From the NCBI GenBank assembly GCA_038144835.1, contig JAYQON010000003.1, forward strand, positions 1 through 64,000: 64,000 nt of DNA. Direction: 5' to 3'. Positions 16,815-26,856 of this stretch are shown piece after piece. This DNA comes from JALHOQ01 sp038144835 (GTDB lineage: Bacteria; Bdellovibrionota; Bdellovibrionia; Bdellovibrionales; UBA1609). Numbering within the stretch: position 1 is the first letter of the stretch; each line of letters opens with the position of its first letter. Position numbers and translations under genes: made by a program. The notes below the pieces were generated by a model that saw only the letters and a list, made by a program, of their open reading frames with translations, was not told the DNA's origin and ran no database searches.

Positions 16815-16931
16815 GAATCAGTCGACTTTTTTGACAGGCGACCGTGAGTTGGCACCTGAGAATGCTTTTAACGCTGGTCTTTTGGAATGGCTCTTGCCTC
16901 TCTTGCAGGTGAGTGAAAGAGGAAGTGCCTT

Positions 16932-17426
16932 ATGCAAAAGTTATTTTTATTATTTATGGCCCTTGCGACTTTAGGACTTACGGGTTGTGGTGACGATGAT
17001 GATGGGCACAAACATCGTCACAAATCGGCCAAGCAGATGTTGCATGATTGTATGTGGGATGAAAGTGGCAAGTGTCAGAAAAAGCTTGGTGCCGCTATGA
17101 ATGATCCGCGCTACAAGGGAGCCATTGAGAATATAGTGGCGAGTGACCCTGCCTTCGCAACTAAGATGAACAATGGTCAGCTCACTCAAACGGATTGGGA
17201 TAAAGTTCAATTAATTGCTCAAAAAAACGAGGCCTTGCTTTCTAATACCCCTAGTGGATCCACCACCACTGTCGCAGTTCCAGTCTTACCCGATGCCGGC
17301 GCGGGTCAGACCAATACCGGTGCGGGTCAGACGGGTGCCACCAGTGGTTCGGGAGGTATAGCTACCGCATCAACAGCCGGTGAAGCCTCATTGAGCTCGA
17401 TTGGCGCTCGGGATGCCGTGCGCTAG
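16932..17426 (+). CDS. Putative lipoprotein, unknown function
   Basis: Lipobox LTGC at residue 19 after a clean hydrophobic core (LFLLFMALATLG) marks a lipoprotein; Asp residues immediately after the cysteine (GDDDD) would, by the E. coli rule, favour inner-membrane retention, although that rule may not hold here. A His-rich patch (GHKHRHKSAKQ) could bind metal. The middle is helical with DESGKCQKKLGAAMNDPRYK. The C-terminal third is a Gly/Thr/Ala linker with a short tandem repeat (GAGQTNTGAGQTGAT). AGAGGAAG precedes the ATG by seven bases. Convergent with the Omp85 gene, three bases apart. Confidence 0.72.
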   Translation: MQKLFLLFMALATLGLTGCGDDDDGHKHRHKSAKQMLHDCMWDESGKCQKKLGAAMNDPRYKGAIENIVASDPAFATKMNNGQLTQTDWDKVQLIAQKNEALLSNTPSGSTTTVAVPVLPDAGAGQTNTGAGQTGATSGSGGIATASTAGEASLSSIGARDAVR

Positions 17427-17429
17427 TCG

Positions 17430-20273
17430 TTAAAATGTACCGATTGAGAGATGAAAGCGGAAAACGCGTTCATCGGGTTCAGGATTAATCTTAAAAGCGA
17501 AATCGGCAGCGGCGGGTCCTACGGGAGTGTTGTAGCGTAAACCAAAACCTACGGCATCTCGATAAGGTCGTCCGAAATCATAACCACTGACTCTGACTGC
17601 CGCGCCGTCATAGAAAATAACACCGCCATAGTCCTCATAGAGAGTAAAGCGCAGTTCGGATTTGAAGAGGTAATAATTAGAATCAGTTTTGATCAGCCTT
17701 TGGTTGCCTCGCTCGACATTAAAGCCATCGGGGTCCAAAGCGCTGCGACCGGTGCCATCTTTGGGAATCCGTTCGGCATCACTCGCTGAATCAAAGCCGC
17801 GCACCGTAGAAATTCCTCCCAAAAGAAAGGCATAGCTCGTCGGGACACCGCTGCCTGGTTCTTGGCTTAGGTTGGCAACGTAGCCGGCACGTACCGAATT
17901 GGCCCAAACAGTGCGTGGTGATCCAAATTGCTTGTAAAAGGTGTAGTTGGCTTCGCCGCGGACGAATTCGATGCCCGTGGAACTTCCAAAACTTGGATTT
18001 GAGTAATCAATTACGAAACGAGTAAAAGAGCCGCGTGTTGGAAGGAAAGGATTGTCGCGGTAATCGATATCAATTATGGGCCCTAATGTTGCGATTTGTT
18101 GAATATTGGGTGGACACTTTCCACGTAAAGGATTGTAAGTTGCCTCATCGATACAGCGTCCTTGTCGTTCCCACTCTCTGCGGGATTCTAAGCTCCAGGT
18201 TTTCCAAGTAAGTTTTGTGAACCGGGTCAGATCACGTTCCGCCAGTAGGTCCACGCGATTGCTGGTGGTTATTTTTGTTAGCTCATTTTCACGCTCGTAC
18301 TCAAAAACTCGCTCAGAGCGAGTGAGATTCAAACGGCCGCGGGTGCGGGTGCCGAACAAAAAGGGCTCAAGATATCCTGCAGTGATCTCGTGCTCGGGGT
18401 AACCAATCTCAGCTACGTTGGACTTGACTTCCAGGCGTCCGCTGAGGCCGCGGCCCGTACCCCAGAGATTATTGTAAGAGAGACCCGTAAAGCCGCGAAT
18501 AGTGAGATCGCGTTCATTGTTGACCCCTCCACCGAAGCGAAAAACTCCAGGATCGCGTTCGACGACCGAAATAATTAAAGTGCGCTCACTCACGCTGGTT
18601 CCTTCTTCCAGGGTGCGAATATCAACCCGGGAGAATAGGCCCATTTTGTTCAACCGGGCTGTCGCGTCCTCGAGTTTTTGCGGAGTAAGAACGTCGCCGA
18701 TACGAAAGTCGGCTTCTTTGAGAAGAACTCTCGATTTAGTGAAACTATTGCCTTCCACAGCGATGGCGCTGATGCGTATACGTGGTCCTTCAAAAAGTCG
18801 AAATAGTATGCGTGCTTGGGTGCCCTTGTCATTGTACTGGATAATGTCGTCGCTCTCATTGAGCAGTTTCATTTCCAAAAAACCCTGATTGCGATAGAAG
18901 GCCTTTAGCTTTTCTATTCCAGTTTCGAATGAGTTTAAGCGGAGAGGGGTATTTGTTTGTAAGTCTGTCACTTGGGCCAGCTCGAAGCTTGAGAAAAAGC
19001 GATTGCCTTCAAAATCAAGGGCCCGAATTTGGGTTTGTGGACCTTCTTCCACCAGAAGGTAAACTGTAACCTTGTCGCGTTTGTCGTTGTAATCAATTCG
19101 CGATGAAAGAACTTTGGCGCGCAAGAAGCCTTGGTTGCGCAGTTCAGTTGTTAGATTTTTAAAGCCATTTTCGAGATCGAGTCGATTATAGTATCCGTCG
19201 GCAACCAGATCAGAACTATTTTTTAAGATAAAATCTTGATAGTACGAGGAGTTGCGCGAAATTCGTCCCTGAACCTCGATATTTTTGATTTTGACTCTGG
19301 GCCCTTCGTTAATTTTAAAAAAGACACGTTTTAAAAAAGAGCTTTCGCTGGATGCGACTCGGCTTTCGATAGTAACATTGGGAAAACCGCGAGAAAGATA
19401 ATGTCGGCGCAGGCGTTCCGCCGACTCGCCAGCAGGGTCAACGTTCTTACGTTCTTTATTTTTTAGATCAATGGCTCTGTAGATTCCTGCTCGAGTTTCA
19501 AAATTGTAACCTTCAAAGAAAAACTCCCAACGGTAGGGTTCGCGCAACTCAAGTTGAATCTTTGCCTCTGTTTTTGCCTCATTGTACTTTGCTTGCGGTC
19601 CAACAACTTCGGTGTTTAGGTAGCGATTAGTAATCAAAAATTCGTTGATATCGGCCATAAGTCGGCGCAGCCGCTCGGTGGTTAACGGCTTTTTAAGTAA
19701 GCGTCTGAATTTGTAGTCTAGCCGAGCCTTCAGTTCGGCATTGGAGGTCGCGAAATTAAGCTCCGTGATTCGGCATGGCGGGTTTTCTACAATACTAAAA
19801 ACGATTTCAATGTTCTTGTTTTCCAGTTTGTTAAAATTGACCTCAATGATGGCGTTAAAGAACCCTCGTTCACCATAGTGGTTCTTCATCCGTTCTCCCG
19901 CAGCCACCGCGCGTTTACGGTCGAAGCGGTCGCCAGTTTTGAAATCGACGTAATCGCGCAGCTCGTTGGTTGAAATTTGATTATTGCCTTTGAACTGAAT
20001 CGATTCGACGACTCGTAAAGGTTTGGCGATAAGAGTGTAGTTTCCATCTGGACGACTTTGAATGAAAACATTCTCAAAAGCTCCAGTGCCAACCAGTAAT
20101 CGTAAGGCCTCATCCAACAGCGCCAGATCGGCTTTGCCATTAAATAGATCAGGCAGCAGTTGGCGAAGCCGTTGCTCATCTTTAAGTGGAACTTCACGCA
20201 GCTCCACGTCGGCGGCGCGCGTTTGCGCACAGGCTAGACATAACAGGATGGGTATAACGTACTTTATCATCAC
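17430..20273 (-). CDS. Omp85-family outer-membrane assembly protein with seven POTRA-like repeats
   Basis: Outer-membrane 16-strand barrel protein of the BamA/TamA family. Signal peptide residues 1-20. The periplasmic part is long: a first divergent unit, then units starting VESIQFKGN, ITELNF, WEFFFEGYN, KIKNIEVQG, IRALDFEGN and ISAIAVEGN, i.e. about seven POTRA-like repeats, against five in E. coli BamA and three in TamA. The barrel (from about residue 590) contains the lid-loop motif VRGF in GGISTVRGFDS and ends in an aromatic residue (HLSIGTF), the barrel-assembly signal. It directly follows tamB, with overlapping stop and start (GTG 20273 or ATG 20270), which favours a TamA role; its length alone would also fit BamA. 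Confidence 0.85.
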   Translation of the reverse strand: MMIKYVIPILLCLACAQTRAADVELREVPLKDEQRLRQLLPDLFNGKADLALLDEALRLLVGTGAFENVFIQSRPDGNYTLIAKPLRVVESIQFKGNNQISTNELRDYVDFKTGDRFDRKRAVAAGERMKNHYGERGFFNAIIEVNFNKLENKNIEIVFSIVENPPCRITELNFATSNAELKARLDYKFRRLLKKPLTTERLRRLMADINEFLITNRYLNTEVVGPQAKYNEAKTEAKIQLELREPYRWEFFFEGYNFETRAGIYRAIDLKNKERKNVDPAGESAERLRRHYLSRGFPNVTIESRVASSESSFLKRVFFKINEGPRVKIKNIEVQGRISRNSSYYQDFILKNSSDLVADGYYNRLDLENGFKNLTTELRNQGFLRAKVLSSRIDYNDKRDKVTVYLLVEEGPQTQIRALDFEGNRFFSSFELAQVTDLQTNTPLRLNSFETGIEKLKAFYRNQGFLEMKLLNESDDIIQYNDKGTQARILFRLFEGPRIRISAIAVEGNSFTKSRVLLKEADFRIGDVLTPQKLEDATARLNKMGLFSRVDIRTLEEGTSVSERTLIISVVERDPGVFRFGGGVNNERDLTIRGFTGLSYNNLWGTGRGLSGRLEVKSNVAEIGYPEHEITAGYLEPFLFGTRTRGRLNLTRSERVFEYERENELTKITTSNRVDLLAERDLTRFTKLTWKTWSLESRREWERQGRCIDEATYNPLRGKCPPNIQQIATLGPIIDIDYRDNPFLPTRGSFTRFVIDYSNPSFGSSTGIEFVRGEANYTFYKQFGSPRTVWANSVRAGYVANLSQEPGSGVPTSYAFLLGGISTVRGFDSASDAERIPKDGTGRSALDPDGFNVERGNQRLIKTDSNYYLFKSELRFTLYEDYGGVIFYDGAAVRVSGYDFGRPYRDAVGFGLRYNTPVGPAAADFAFKINPEPDERVFRFHLSIGTF

Positions 20274-23200
20274 TTGAACTGAACCTTATATTCCAAATCC
20301 AAACCAAACACGTTTTTTGTTTTATCGTCTTTTTGGTCGGCCACGTTGTTTTCGCGTCCGTCCCATGACCCGATGACAGACACGTTTTTATTCATTTTAT
20401 ACTCAATCTTAACATTGTTGCTGGGGTTCGCCTGTAATGTGCTCGAGGCAGATGCACCCAACTTGGGAGTCCATTGTTTGCTGATTGTTACTTTTGGTAG
20501 CGAAGCGTTTTCTGGAGTGGGTTGCGATGATGAAACTTTGACGTCCACTCCAAAGGTGTCTTTGATTCTGCGGCCAGCCGCTTTTTGAAGTATGCCCGCG
20601 CCTACTGCGGTGGAGGTATTGGCCGCTTGCGACTGAGAGGAGCGGCGTTCATCCAAGCTCTTGGTGGTTACTCCTAGGGCTAAGAGCGAAACGATTTCTC
20701 TCTGACTGAGAGGAGGTTGAGAGTTCAGGATGATTTCGGGCGATGGCCCTCGCCCCTGCACTAAAAGGCTGACATCGTATTGATGTTCAGTCGTTCGCAG
20801 TTGATCGTCTTGCACACTTTCCGAAACGCGCGCGGCTGCTGTGAGGTATATTTTTGGACTTTTCGGAGGTGCGTTATTGTACTCCACAAAGGCCGAATTG
20901 ACTTCAAAAGGCACATCACGGAAAAAAATCTTTGCCCCTGGCAAGGGGGTGAGTGTGCCTGAGAGCACGAGTCTGTCGGGAGTTCCAGTCGCTTTAAGAG
21001 AACCATTGATGCTCGCCTGGATGAGCGAGTTGTTGATGGCTAAGGGGTTACGCAAGTTTGCGTTGATCATGAAGGAAAATGGATGAAAGGCCTCTTGATA
21101 CATAAACCTTGGTAGGTAGGCGCTGGCTTTTACGTTTGTGCTTGTGGTGGTGTCTTCTCCAATTTCATACGTAATTTCTCCGCCACTGATGGAGTAGTCG
21201 ATATCCATTGTGTAGGGAAAGGTGCTTCCGTAGACAGCCACGGAACCATACCCATTGGTGCGAAAACCTTCTGGTACATTGAGTTTGGCGTCTTTGAAAG
21301 TGGCTTTGATGTCCACGGGACGAGATGAACCATTGAAACTCATCTTTCCATCGCCGCTCAGCTTACCCCCGGCAACGTCGGTACGCAGACTATTGATCAC
21401 AATTTGATTGCCGTTGAAAAGAAGATCGGCCCGGATATTAGAGAACGGGTGGATAAAATCAGCAAGCTTCGCATAGCCCTTATCCACGTAGGCCGAACCG
21501 CTCAACATGGGCTTGCTGACGGAGCCACGCAAATCCATGGCTATTGACGCCAACCCACGCAAGTCTGAGATGAAGGGAGTGAAGAGTCCCAATAGACTAA
21601 TATCGAGTTTTCCATTCAGCGATGCATTCAGTGCATTTCGGCTAAGACCGTTCACATCCAGCTTGAGAAGATTATCACTCTCTTGAATTGCGAAGTTTTT
21701 TGAATTGATTACGCCATCGCGCATGGTGAGCAACATGGGCTTGTTGGCAGCCAGGCGTTTGGCGCCTTTGCGCACCATGAGTTGGTCGATTTTGACTTCT
21801 CCGCTAGCACCCCAAAAACCACCGCGTTGCGCCTGCAGGTTAATCTCGCCACTAATCAAACTGGCGAAATCCAATTGACGGGCGGATCGAGACACCAAAG
21901 AAAACAGCGTCAAGAAATCCCATTTGCGGGCTTTGGCCTTTAACATAAAGGGACCTGTACTTTGAAATGGCCAGGTGAAGTCTGTGATCAGTGTTTGGCC
22001 CAAAAATTGTCCTGAACCCTCCATTCGGTCGGCAAGGAAGTTGAGTTTGACAACTGAATCTTCGGCGGGCTGGTCACCAAGAACCACCCGCGAAAAGCGT
22101 CCATTGAGCTCGATATGTGGTTGAGGTAATTGGCCACGCACCAACACGCTGAAATCAGCCATACCTTGCGCATCTAGACCCATGGCTAAAATGTTTTCGG
22201 ACTGCTCGATACGCATACCTCGGGCCACCACGACGGTGTCAATTTCGCCTTTGCGATTAATTTGACCTTTCAGCTCGGCAACGCCCGAAGATTTGGTGAG
22301 AGTCACCCGCTCACTGCGCACAAGCCCATTAACCGATTTGACATTGAAAACGAATTCATCGAAGGCTTCGTTTGCTATCTGTCCGCGAAAAAAGCTCGAC
22401 CGAAGATCGTAACTGAGATCTTGAAAGTTTAAGGGGCCGTGAGCCTCAAGTTTACCCTGACCCGTACCGCTCGCGCTAAATGGGAGTTTGGTTTTGCGTT
22501 GAAAAATGGATTGAATGTCTTTTAAATCAGCAAAAGGAATTTGAGCACTGACTTTGAGACGTCGATGGCGCAAATCAATATCAGCCTTACCATTGTAACG
22601 TGACACTTCATATTGCCCTTGAGCATCGTTGAAAGTGAGATGCCCGTCCTGGTAAGCGACTTTGGCGTTCAGATCACCTAGCGGGTAGTTTTCAAACCAG
22701 ATTTTTTTGCCATTCAACTGCATTTGCATAGCTGCAGTTTTCGCATTGCCTTCGGTGCTGCCGTTCAACTTACCGCTGCCCTCAAGTTTGAGGCCGGCCA
22801 AATTTTTCACGTCCGCAAAATCAACGTGATCGCCTTCATACTTAATCTTGAAACCATTCTGGTAGTTGATGATACCGCTGGAGCGACCTTTTGACGACTG
22901 ACCGACCTTGACATCCGCGGCGTACTCGACCTCATTCAAGGTGACTTTCGCTTCGCCATTGGCGTTTAGATTCAGGACTTCAATAATCGTTTCAGGATTT
23001 ATCCGACTTTGATACACGTTCAGGCGGGGAGAACCGATTTGCCCTTTACAGGTTAGAGCGGGCGCATTGTTCCACACGCCTTGGCAAAAAGCTTCTCCTC
23101 GGAAGGGGAGATGCACAGGTACGTTTTTTATGCCGATATTGCGAAGAAGCGAGGTGAGATCAATACGTTCAGCTTTCACTTGAGCTTTGATTTCTGGAGT

Positions 23201-24256
23201 CTGGCCGAGAGTTAAGTTCATTTCCCTTAAAACGACGCGCCCTGCGTTGTTCTCAAATCGCAAGCGTTCGCTGCTGATCGATTTCAGATCAGAGGATACA
23301 TTGCCCTCAACCGTACCAATCACGTATTTGCTGATGATCAAATCACTAGTTTTTAACTCACCCTCGAACCGATAGGCTTTACCATCGCGTAGCTCGGTGC
23401 CGATATCTAGTTCTGCTAAGCCGTTGAGTTCGGGCAACTTTAAGTTTTGGCGGAATATACTTTCCCAATGATTTAGATCGGGGAGCAGCAGTTTGATGCG
23501 AGCGTCAATGGCTCCGTTTTTTATTTGTCCACTGCTGAAATCACCACTGAGTCTGCCGCTGGCCACAACAAAACTCTGATCTGCTCTTAATTTAAAGGCT
23601 GAAATTTGAGCCTCATCAGCTTCAACAAGGGTACGCAATTCGACTTGCAGATTAAGGGGATCAATTGGTCCGCTTGGCTTTAAAAGTACGCTTGGAGCTT
23701 CAAGTTCAACAAATAGAGAGCGGTAACGATTCTCGATGAGTAAATTGAAATCAGAGATGCGAAACACCAAATTTTCGGGCAGCAAACGACCTTGTACTTG
23801 AATGCGTTCAAAGCTGATTTCATCGATGGGGAGCTTATAGATGTCGCCGAAGTTCAAATTCTTTCTTCCGCCTTCTGAGTTTTCAAAAAGTTCAGGTCGC
23901 AAAAATAAATTAAGTTCTGAGTCACGAATAAAGAGTCGAGCGAGGCGAATTTCTCCTCGCATCAGCGGCCATAGGGAGATACGAGCCCCTACCTGTTTGA
24001 GATGGGTGGGGGCCAAGTAGCGATGTAGGGGAGGTTTAGCGACCACACGCACATCGTCCATCACAATGCCTAAAGGCAAAAGGTGAAAGCTTAAATTGCT
24101 GGCAAAAATTTTGACTGGCAGATGCTTTTTACTTAATCGTTCAACTTCTATTAATAAAAATTGCTCAAATTTGGGTAAGTGGTATTTGTAGCTAAAACCA
24201 ACCATGAAGCTGAAACCTGCAAACACAAGGGTTCTGAACAGCCATTTGCGATTCAT
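20270..24256 (-). CDS. tamB: TamB-like translocation/phospholipid transport protein
   Basis: Very large AsmA-clan protein (about 1,328 aa) anchored in the inner membrane by residues 7-25 (FRTLVFAGFSFMVGFSY) and spanning the periplasm as a beta-rich groove; family members work with TamA in outer-membrane protein insertion or carry phospholipid. The C-terminal TamB domain is recognisable: GTLTPLPGAKIFFRDVPF, PPLSQREIVSLLALGVT, then DTFGVDVKVSS and WTPKLGASASSTL. ATG 24256 is preferred to the TTG two codons earlier because it overlaps the upstream gene's stop as ATGA. The operon order, TPR protein then tamB then Omp85 protein, is shown by overlaps at both ends. Confidence 0.9.
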   Translation of the reverse strand: MNRKWLFRTLVFAGFSFMVGFSYKYHLPKFEQFLLIEVERLSKKHLPVKIFASNLSFHLLPLGIVMDDVRVVAKPPLHRYLAPTHLKQVGARISLWPLMRGEIRLARLFIRDSELNLFLRPELFENSEGGRKNLNFGDIYKLPIDEISFERIQVQGRLLPENLVFRISDFNLLIENRYRSLFVELEAPSVLLKPSGPIDPLNLQVELRTLVEADEAQISAFKLRADQSFVVASGRLSGDFSSGQIKNGAIDARIKLLLPDLNHWESIFRQNLKLPELNGLAELDIGTELRDGKAYRFEGELKTSDLIISKYVIGTVEGNVSSDLKSISSERLRFENNAGRVVLREMNLTLGQTPEIKAQVKAERIDLTSLLRNIGIKNVPVHLPFRGEAFCQGVWNNAPALTCKGQIGSPRLNVYQSRINPETIIEVLNLNANGEAKVTLNEVEYAADVKVGQSSKGRSSGIINYQNGFKIKYEGDHVDFADVKNLAGLKLEGSGKLNGSTEGNAKTAAMQMQLNGKKIWFENYPLGDLNAKVAYQDGHLTFNDAQGQYEVSRYNGKADIDLRHRRLKVSAQIPFADLKDIQSIFQRKTKLPFSASGTGQGKLEAHGPLNFQDLSYDLRSSFFRGQIANEAFDEFVFNVKSVNGLVRSERVTLTKSSGVAELKGQINRKGEIDTVVVARGMRIEQSENILAMGLDAQGMADFSVLVRGQLPQPHIELNGRFSRVVLGDQPAEDSVVKLNFLADRMEGSGQFLGQTLITDFTWPFQSTGPFMLKAKARKWDFLTLFSLVSRSARQLDFASLISGEINLQAQRGGFWGASGEVKIDQLMVRKGAKRLAANKPMLLTMRDGVINSKNFAIQESDNLLKLDVNGLSRNALNASLNGKLDISLLGLFTPFISDLRGLASIAMDLRGSVSKPMLSGSAYVDKGYAKLADFIHPFSNIRADLLFNGNQIVINSLRTDVAGGKLSGDGKMSFNGSSRPVDIKATFKDAKLNVPEGFRTNGYGSVAVYGSTFPYTMDIDYSISGGEITYEIGEDTTTSTNVKASAYLPRFMYQEAFHPFSFMINANLRNPLAINNSLIQASINGSLKATGTPDRLVLSGTLTPLPGAKIFFRDVPFEVNSAFVEYNNAPPKSPKIYLTAAARVSESVQDDQLRTTEHQYDVSLLVQGRGPSPEIILNSQPPLSQREIVSLLALGVTTKSLDERRSSQSQAANTSTAVGAGILQKAAGRRIKDTFGVDVKVSSSQPTPENASLPKVTISKQWTPKLGASASSTLQANPSNNVKIEYKMNKNVSVIGSWDGRENNVADQKDDKTKNVFGLDLEYKVQFK

Positions 24257-25308
24257 GTCCAATCCACTCCTTCAGTCCAATCCCGAATCAACGCGTGAGC
24301 CGAACGGAAATCGGGGCGTATACGCACAATCGATTGCATGATTTCAATTGCAGCTCCCCCTTCTCCAAGGGCGTGCAAACATTGAGCACGCAGGTAAGAA
24401 ACTGCAAAAGTTGATTCGGGGTCATTGCTGAATTTTACTTCCAAATGATTCAACACTTCCAAAGCCTCTATGAAACGTCGAGCGAGCACCAGTAATTCAA
24501 CTCTAAGCCAGTCCGTAGACACTGAACTTTCAGCCGTAGATAGAATTTCGAGTGCCAATGCATATTCTTCCACGAAGATGAAACCAATAGCCATGTTTAG
24601 TGCGAGGTTTTTGTGTTCAATGCAATTATGTTCGGCAAATTTTGCGAAACAATTAAGCATCTCTTGGTCTGCACGAGACGGGGCAATGTAGGCCCGCTCC
24701 AATTTATCCGCGACCAAGTCCGCATTGTGCGAAGCCAGAATATCCCGCGCCCATTGCTCGTCAAAAGTGCTCTTGAGGTTTTGTAGACTGATGTCCTCAG
24801 GAAACAGCTGCAGTAGGCGCCGCAAAACACGGCTAGCCTGATCATTCATGCGTTGGTTCAAAAGAAATTCATATTTTTCTATAAGGTTTTTTTTGAAATG
24901 TTTTTGCTCTTCGTTTTTGTCGGCCAGGAACTCCTCTCGGAGTTGCAGAATGCGGCTGTCCAGTGCGTCCCAGCCTGTTGCGCAGACAAGATCGGGTATT
25001 GCATTTTGTCGTCTTAAGCCTTTAACGACTGCGGCCAGAGCAAGTGCCGATGGCTTTATCCCTTTGTCTGAGGTCAACCTGATGACAAGATCAAAAGGAA
25101 TTCGCAGTTTAGATTTTAGGCTATGTACCAAGAGTTCAATAAGGCTACCTTGGCGTTGCGAGAGATACAGAAAATGCCAAAAGGCTCGCTTATCTTCCCA
25201 GCTCAGAGAAGGATCGAGGATGCGACGCATGATTGTTGCGATCACATCCTGAGAACTTTTTTTATTTTTGAGAACTGAGCGCAGCTCCAGCTCATTGATG
25301 CCTTCCAA
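24253..25308 (-). CDS. TPR-like helical protein, first gene of the tamB operon
   Basis: TTG start with GGGGA six bases upstream. Cytoplasmic, 351 aa, no signal peptide. The C-terminal half is a run of helical pairs in the TPR pattern (NLALNMAIGFIFVEEYALALEILSTAE; YLRAQCLHALGEGGAAIEIMQSIVRIRPDF). The N-terminal half is helical and polar without a known domain. Its stop overlaps the start of tamB (ATGA), so it is almost certainly translated with tamB and the Omp85 gene. Its job is not known; a cytoplasmic helper of this envelope system would be a guess. Confidence 0.75.
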   Translation of the reverse strand: MEGINELELRSVLKNKKSSQDVIATIMRRILDPSLSWEDKRAFWHFLYLSQRQGSLIELLVHSLKSKLRIPFDLVIRLTSDKGIKPSALALAAVVKGLRRQNAIPDLVCATGWDALDSRILQLREEFLADKNEEQKHFKKNLIEKYEFLLNQRMNDQASRVLRRLLQLFPEDISLQNLKSTFDEQWARDILASHNADLVADKLERAYIAPSRADQEMLNCFAKFAEHNCIEHKNLALNMAIGFIFVEEYALALEILSTAESSVSTDWLRVELLVLARRFIEALEVLNHLEVKFSNDPESTFAVSYLRAQCLHALGEGGAAIEIMQSIVRIRPDFRSAHALIRDWTEGVDWT

Positions 25309-25395
25309 AAAAATCCCCTAGTTGCGCTATGTTTTTAATTGTCCTAGGGAATTTAAAATTCGGCGAGGCCTGACCTGGTGCGTAAAGCGTCAATA

Positions 25396-25962
25396 TTATT
25401 TCAGGTTCACGCGCTCGACGTAAAGCCCGTCCGTCGTATTGATTTTAAGGGTATCGCCTTCGTTGATGTGTAAGGGCACTTGCACAACGTAGCCAGTTTC
25501 AAGAGTTGCTGGTTTATAGGTGTTCGTGACCGTATTGCCTTTGAAGCCGGGATCTGTCTGGACCACACGGAGGACAACAGACTTAGGCAGTTCTACTCCC
25601 ACGGCCCGATCATTAAAGAAGCACACTTTGACTTGCAGGTTTTCCGTCAAATAATTGGCGGCATCGCCCAACAAATCGGGATCGAGAGAGATCTGCTCAT
25701 AAGAGGTCTGATCCATAAAGTTGTAACCACCTTCATCTTTGTACAAAAAGTCCATGTCACGGTAAGCGACATCGGGCACTCCAAAGCGTTCTCCAGACTT
25801 AAAGGTGCGTTCTAAGTTTTGACCGGTGATCAGGTGTTTTAATTTAGTGCGGGTGAATTGATTGCCCTTTCCGGGCTTAACGTGTTGAAAGTCCACAACG
25901 GCGTAGGGTTCGTTCTCAATCAAGACTTTCAAGCCTTTTTTAAAATCACTTAAATCGTACAT
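25396..25962 (-). CDS. efp: Translation elongation factor P
   Basis: EF-P binds beside the ribosomal P site and relieves stalling at polyproline. Three beta-barrel domains at the usual length (188 aa). The loop that reaches the peptidyl transferase centre reads HVKPGKGNQF with Lys32 at the tip, the residue modified by beta-lysylation in bacteria with EpmA/B; those genes are not here. The C-terminal signature (GDTLKINTTDGLYVERV) matches the family. GAGGTAATT just before ATG is the ribosome binding site. Same strand as the tamB operon but separated by 87 bp. Confidence 0.97.
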   Translation of the reverse strand: MYDLSDFKKGLKVLIENEPYAVVDFQHVKPGKGNQFTRTKLKHLITGQNLERTFKSGERFGVPDVAYRDMDFLYKDEGGYNFMDQTSYEQISLDPDLLGDAANYLTENLQVKVCFFNDRAVGVELPKSVVLRVVQTDPGFKGNTVTNTYKPATLETGYVVQVPLHINEGDTLKINTTDGLYVERVNLK

Positions 25963-26009
25963 AATTACCTCAAGAAATGGGATTAGAAAGGAGTAATGGA
26001 AATTCAGTC

Positions 26010-26813
26010 CTAAGTAAACTGAGAATTCCTTTGAACTCGAACGAGAAGATCACGCAAAAAGGTGATTTTGCGTTCTAATACCTGTTTATGGCGGCTTGGC
26101 GGAGGGGAAGTTGCGGACTCCTCGCGTTCTAAGGTGCGTTGGCTTACCAAGCGGAGGCGTTTGAGTAGTTCGGGATGGGAACCAAAATTGTTTTCGGCAT
26201 CCTGAAGCACCTGCAGAGCTTTCTCAACATCATTGCGTATAATAAACGCATCCGCGAGCGACAGGCTACGCTCGAGATCAGAGATGGAACCTTGCTTCTC
26301 GGGCTCTGAACGGATGGGCTTTAACGGTTCCATTCTGAGCTGATCTACCTGAGGAAGCGGTTTCATTTCAAAAAGATCTTGCTCGTATTCGTCGGCTGTC
26401 AGGGCTTCCAGTTTTTTTACGGCATGAGCTGCTTTTTCATTGGTCGGCGCCAGAAAGAGTACCATTTTGTAGGCTCTCAAGGCTTCTTTTGGTCGCTTGG
26501 TTTTTAGGTAACTTTCAGCAAGCAGAGAATGGGCCAGAATATTGTCCTGACTTAGCTCGACGGCCTTCTCTAACTCGTCGATCGCAGCCGCTGTGTTGCC
26601 TCGATCGATAAAAACTTTTGCTAATGCTATGCGTCCTCCGCCGAAATTAGGGTTGAATTGGACTCCACGTACAGCTATCCGAAAGGCCTCTTCAAGAAGT
26701 CCCATTTTCCTGTACGCTTCGGTGAGAGGCGCGAAGACCTGAGATTTCGGGTCCTTTTGCAGGAGGATCTGGTATTTCTCAATAAGTTCAGGAATGATGT
26801 CTTGCATCTTCAA
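26010..26813 (-). CDS. TPR-repeat protein
   Basis: Cytoplasmic 267-aa protein starting MKMQDIIPELIEKYQILLQKDP. At least four TPR units are visible in the first half (AYRKMGLLEEAFRIAVRGVQFNPNFGG; ALAKVFIDRGNTAAAIDELEKAVELSQDN; SLLAESYLKTKRPKEALRAYKMVLFLAPTN), followed by a linker and a charged C-terminus (EKALQVLQDAENNFG, then basic helices). Such proteins act as scaffolds; the partner is unknown. It lies between efp (same strand, 48 bp downstream) and ruvC (divergent), with only 43 bp to the proposed ruvC start. Confidence 0.8.
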   Translation of the reverse strand: MKMQDIIPELIEKYQILLQKDPKSQVFAPLTEAYRKMGLLEEAFRIAVRGVQFNPNFGGGRIALAKVFIDRGNTAAAIDELEKAVELSQDNILAHSLLAESYLKTKRPKEALRAYKMVLFLAPTNEKAAHAVKKLEALTADEYEQDLFEMKPLPQVDQLRMEPLKPIRSEPEKQGSISDLERSLSLADAFIIRNDVEKALQVLQDAENNFGSHPELLKRLRLVSQRTLEREESATSPPPSRHKQVLERKITFLRDLLVRVQRNSQFT

Positions 26814-26856
26814 TTATCTTTCCATCATAATTTTTTTGGTGCAAGTGGGGGCTGCG

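Noticed and set aside
16831..16858. TTGACA before the lipoprotein at 16932 as a promoter
   Set aside because: No acceptable -10 hexamer at 16-18 bases; the match is probably chance.
17270..17340. GCGGGTCAGAC direct repeat as a mobile-element or CRISPR-like repeat
   Set aside because: It encodes the Gly/Thr linker of the lipoprotein and occurs only twice in frame.
26794..26856. Upstream part of the ruvC frame
   Set aside because: Would overlap the divergent TPR gene; the family N-terminus begins at TTG 26857.
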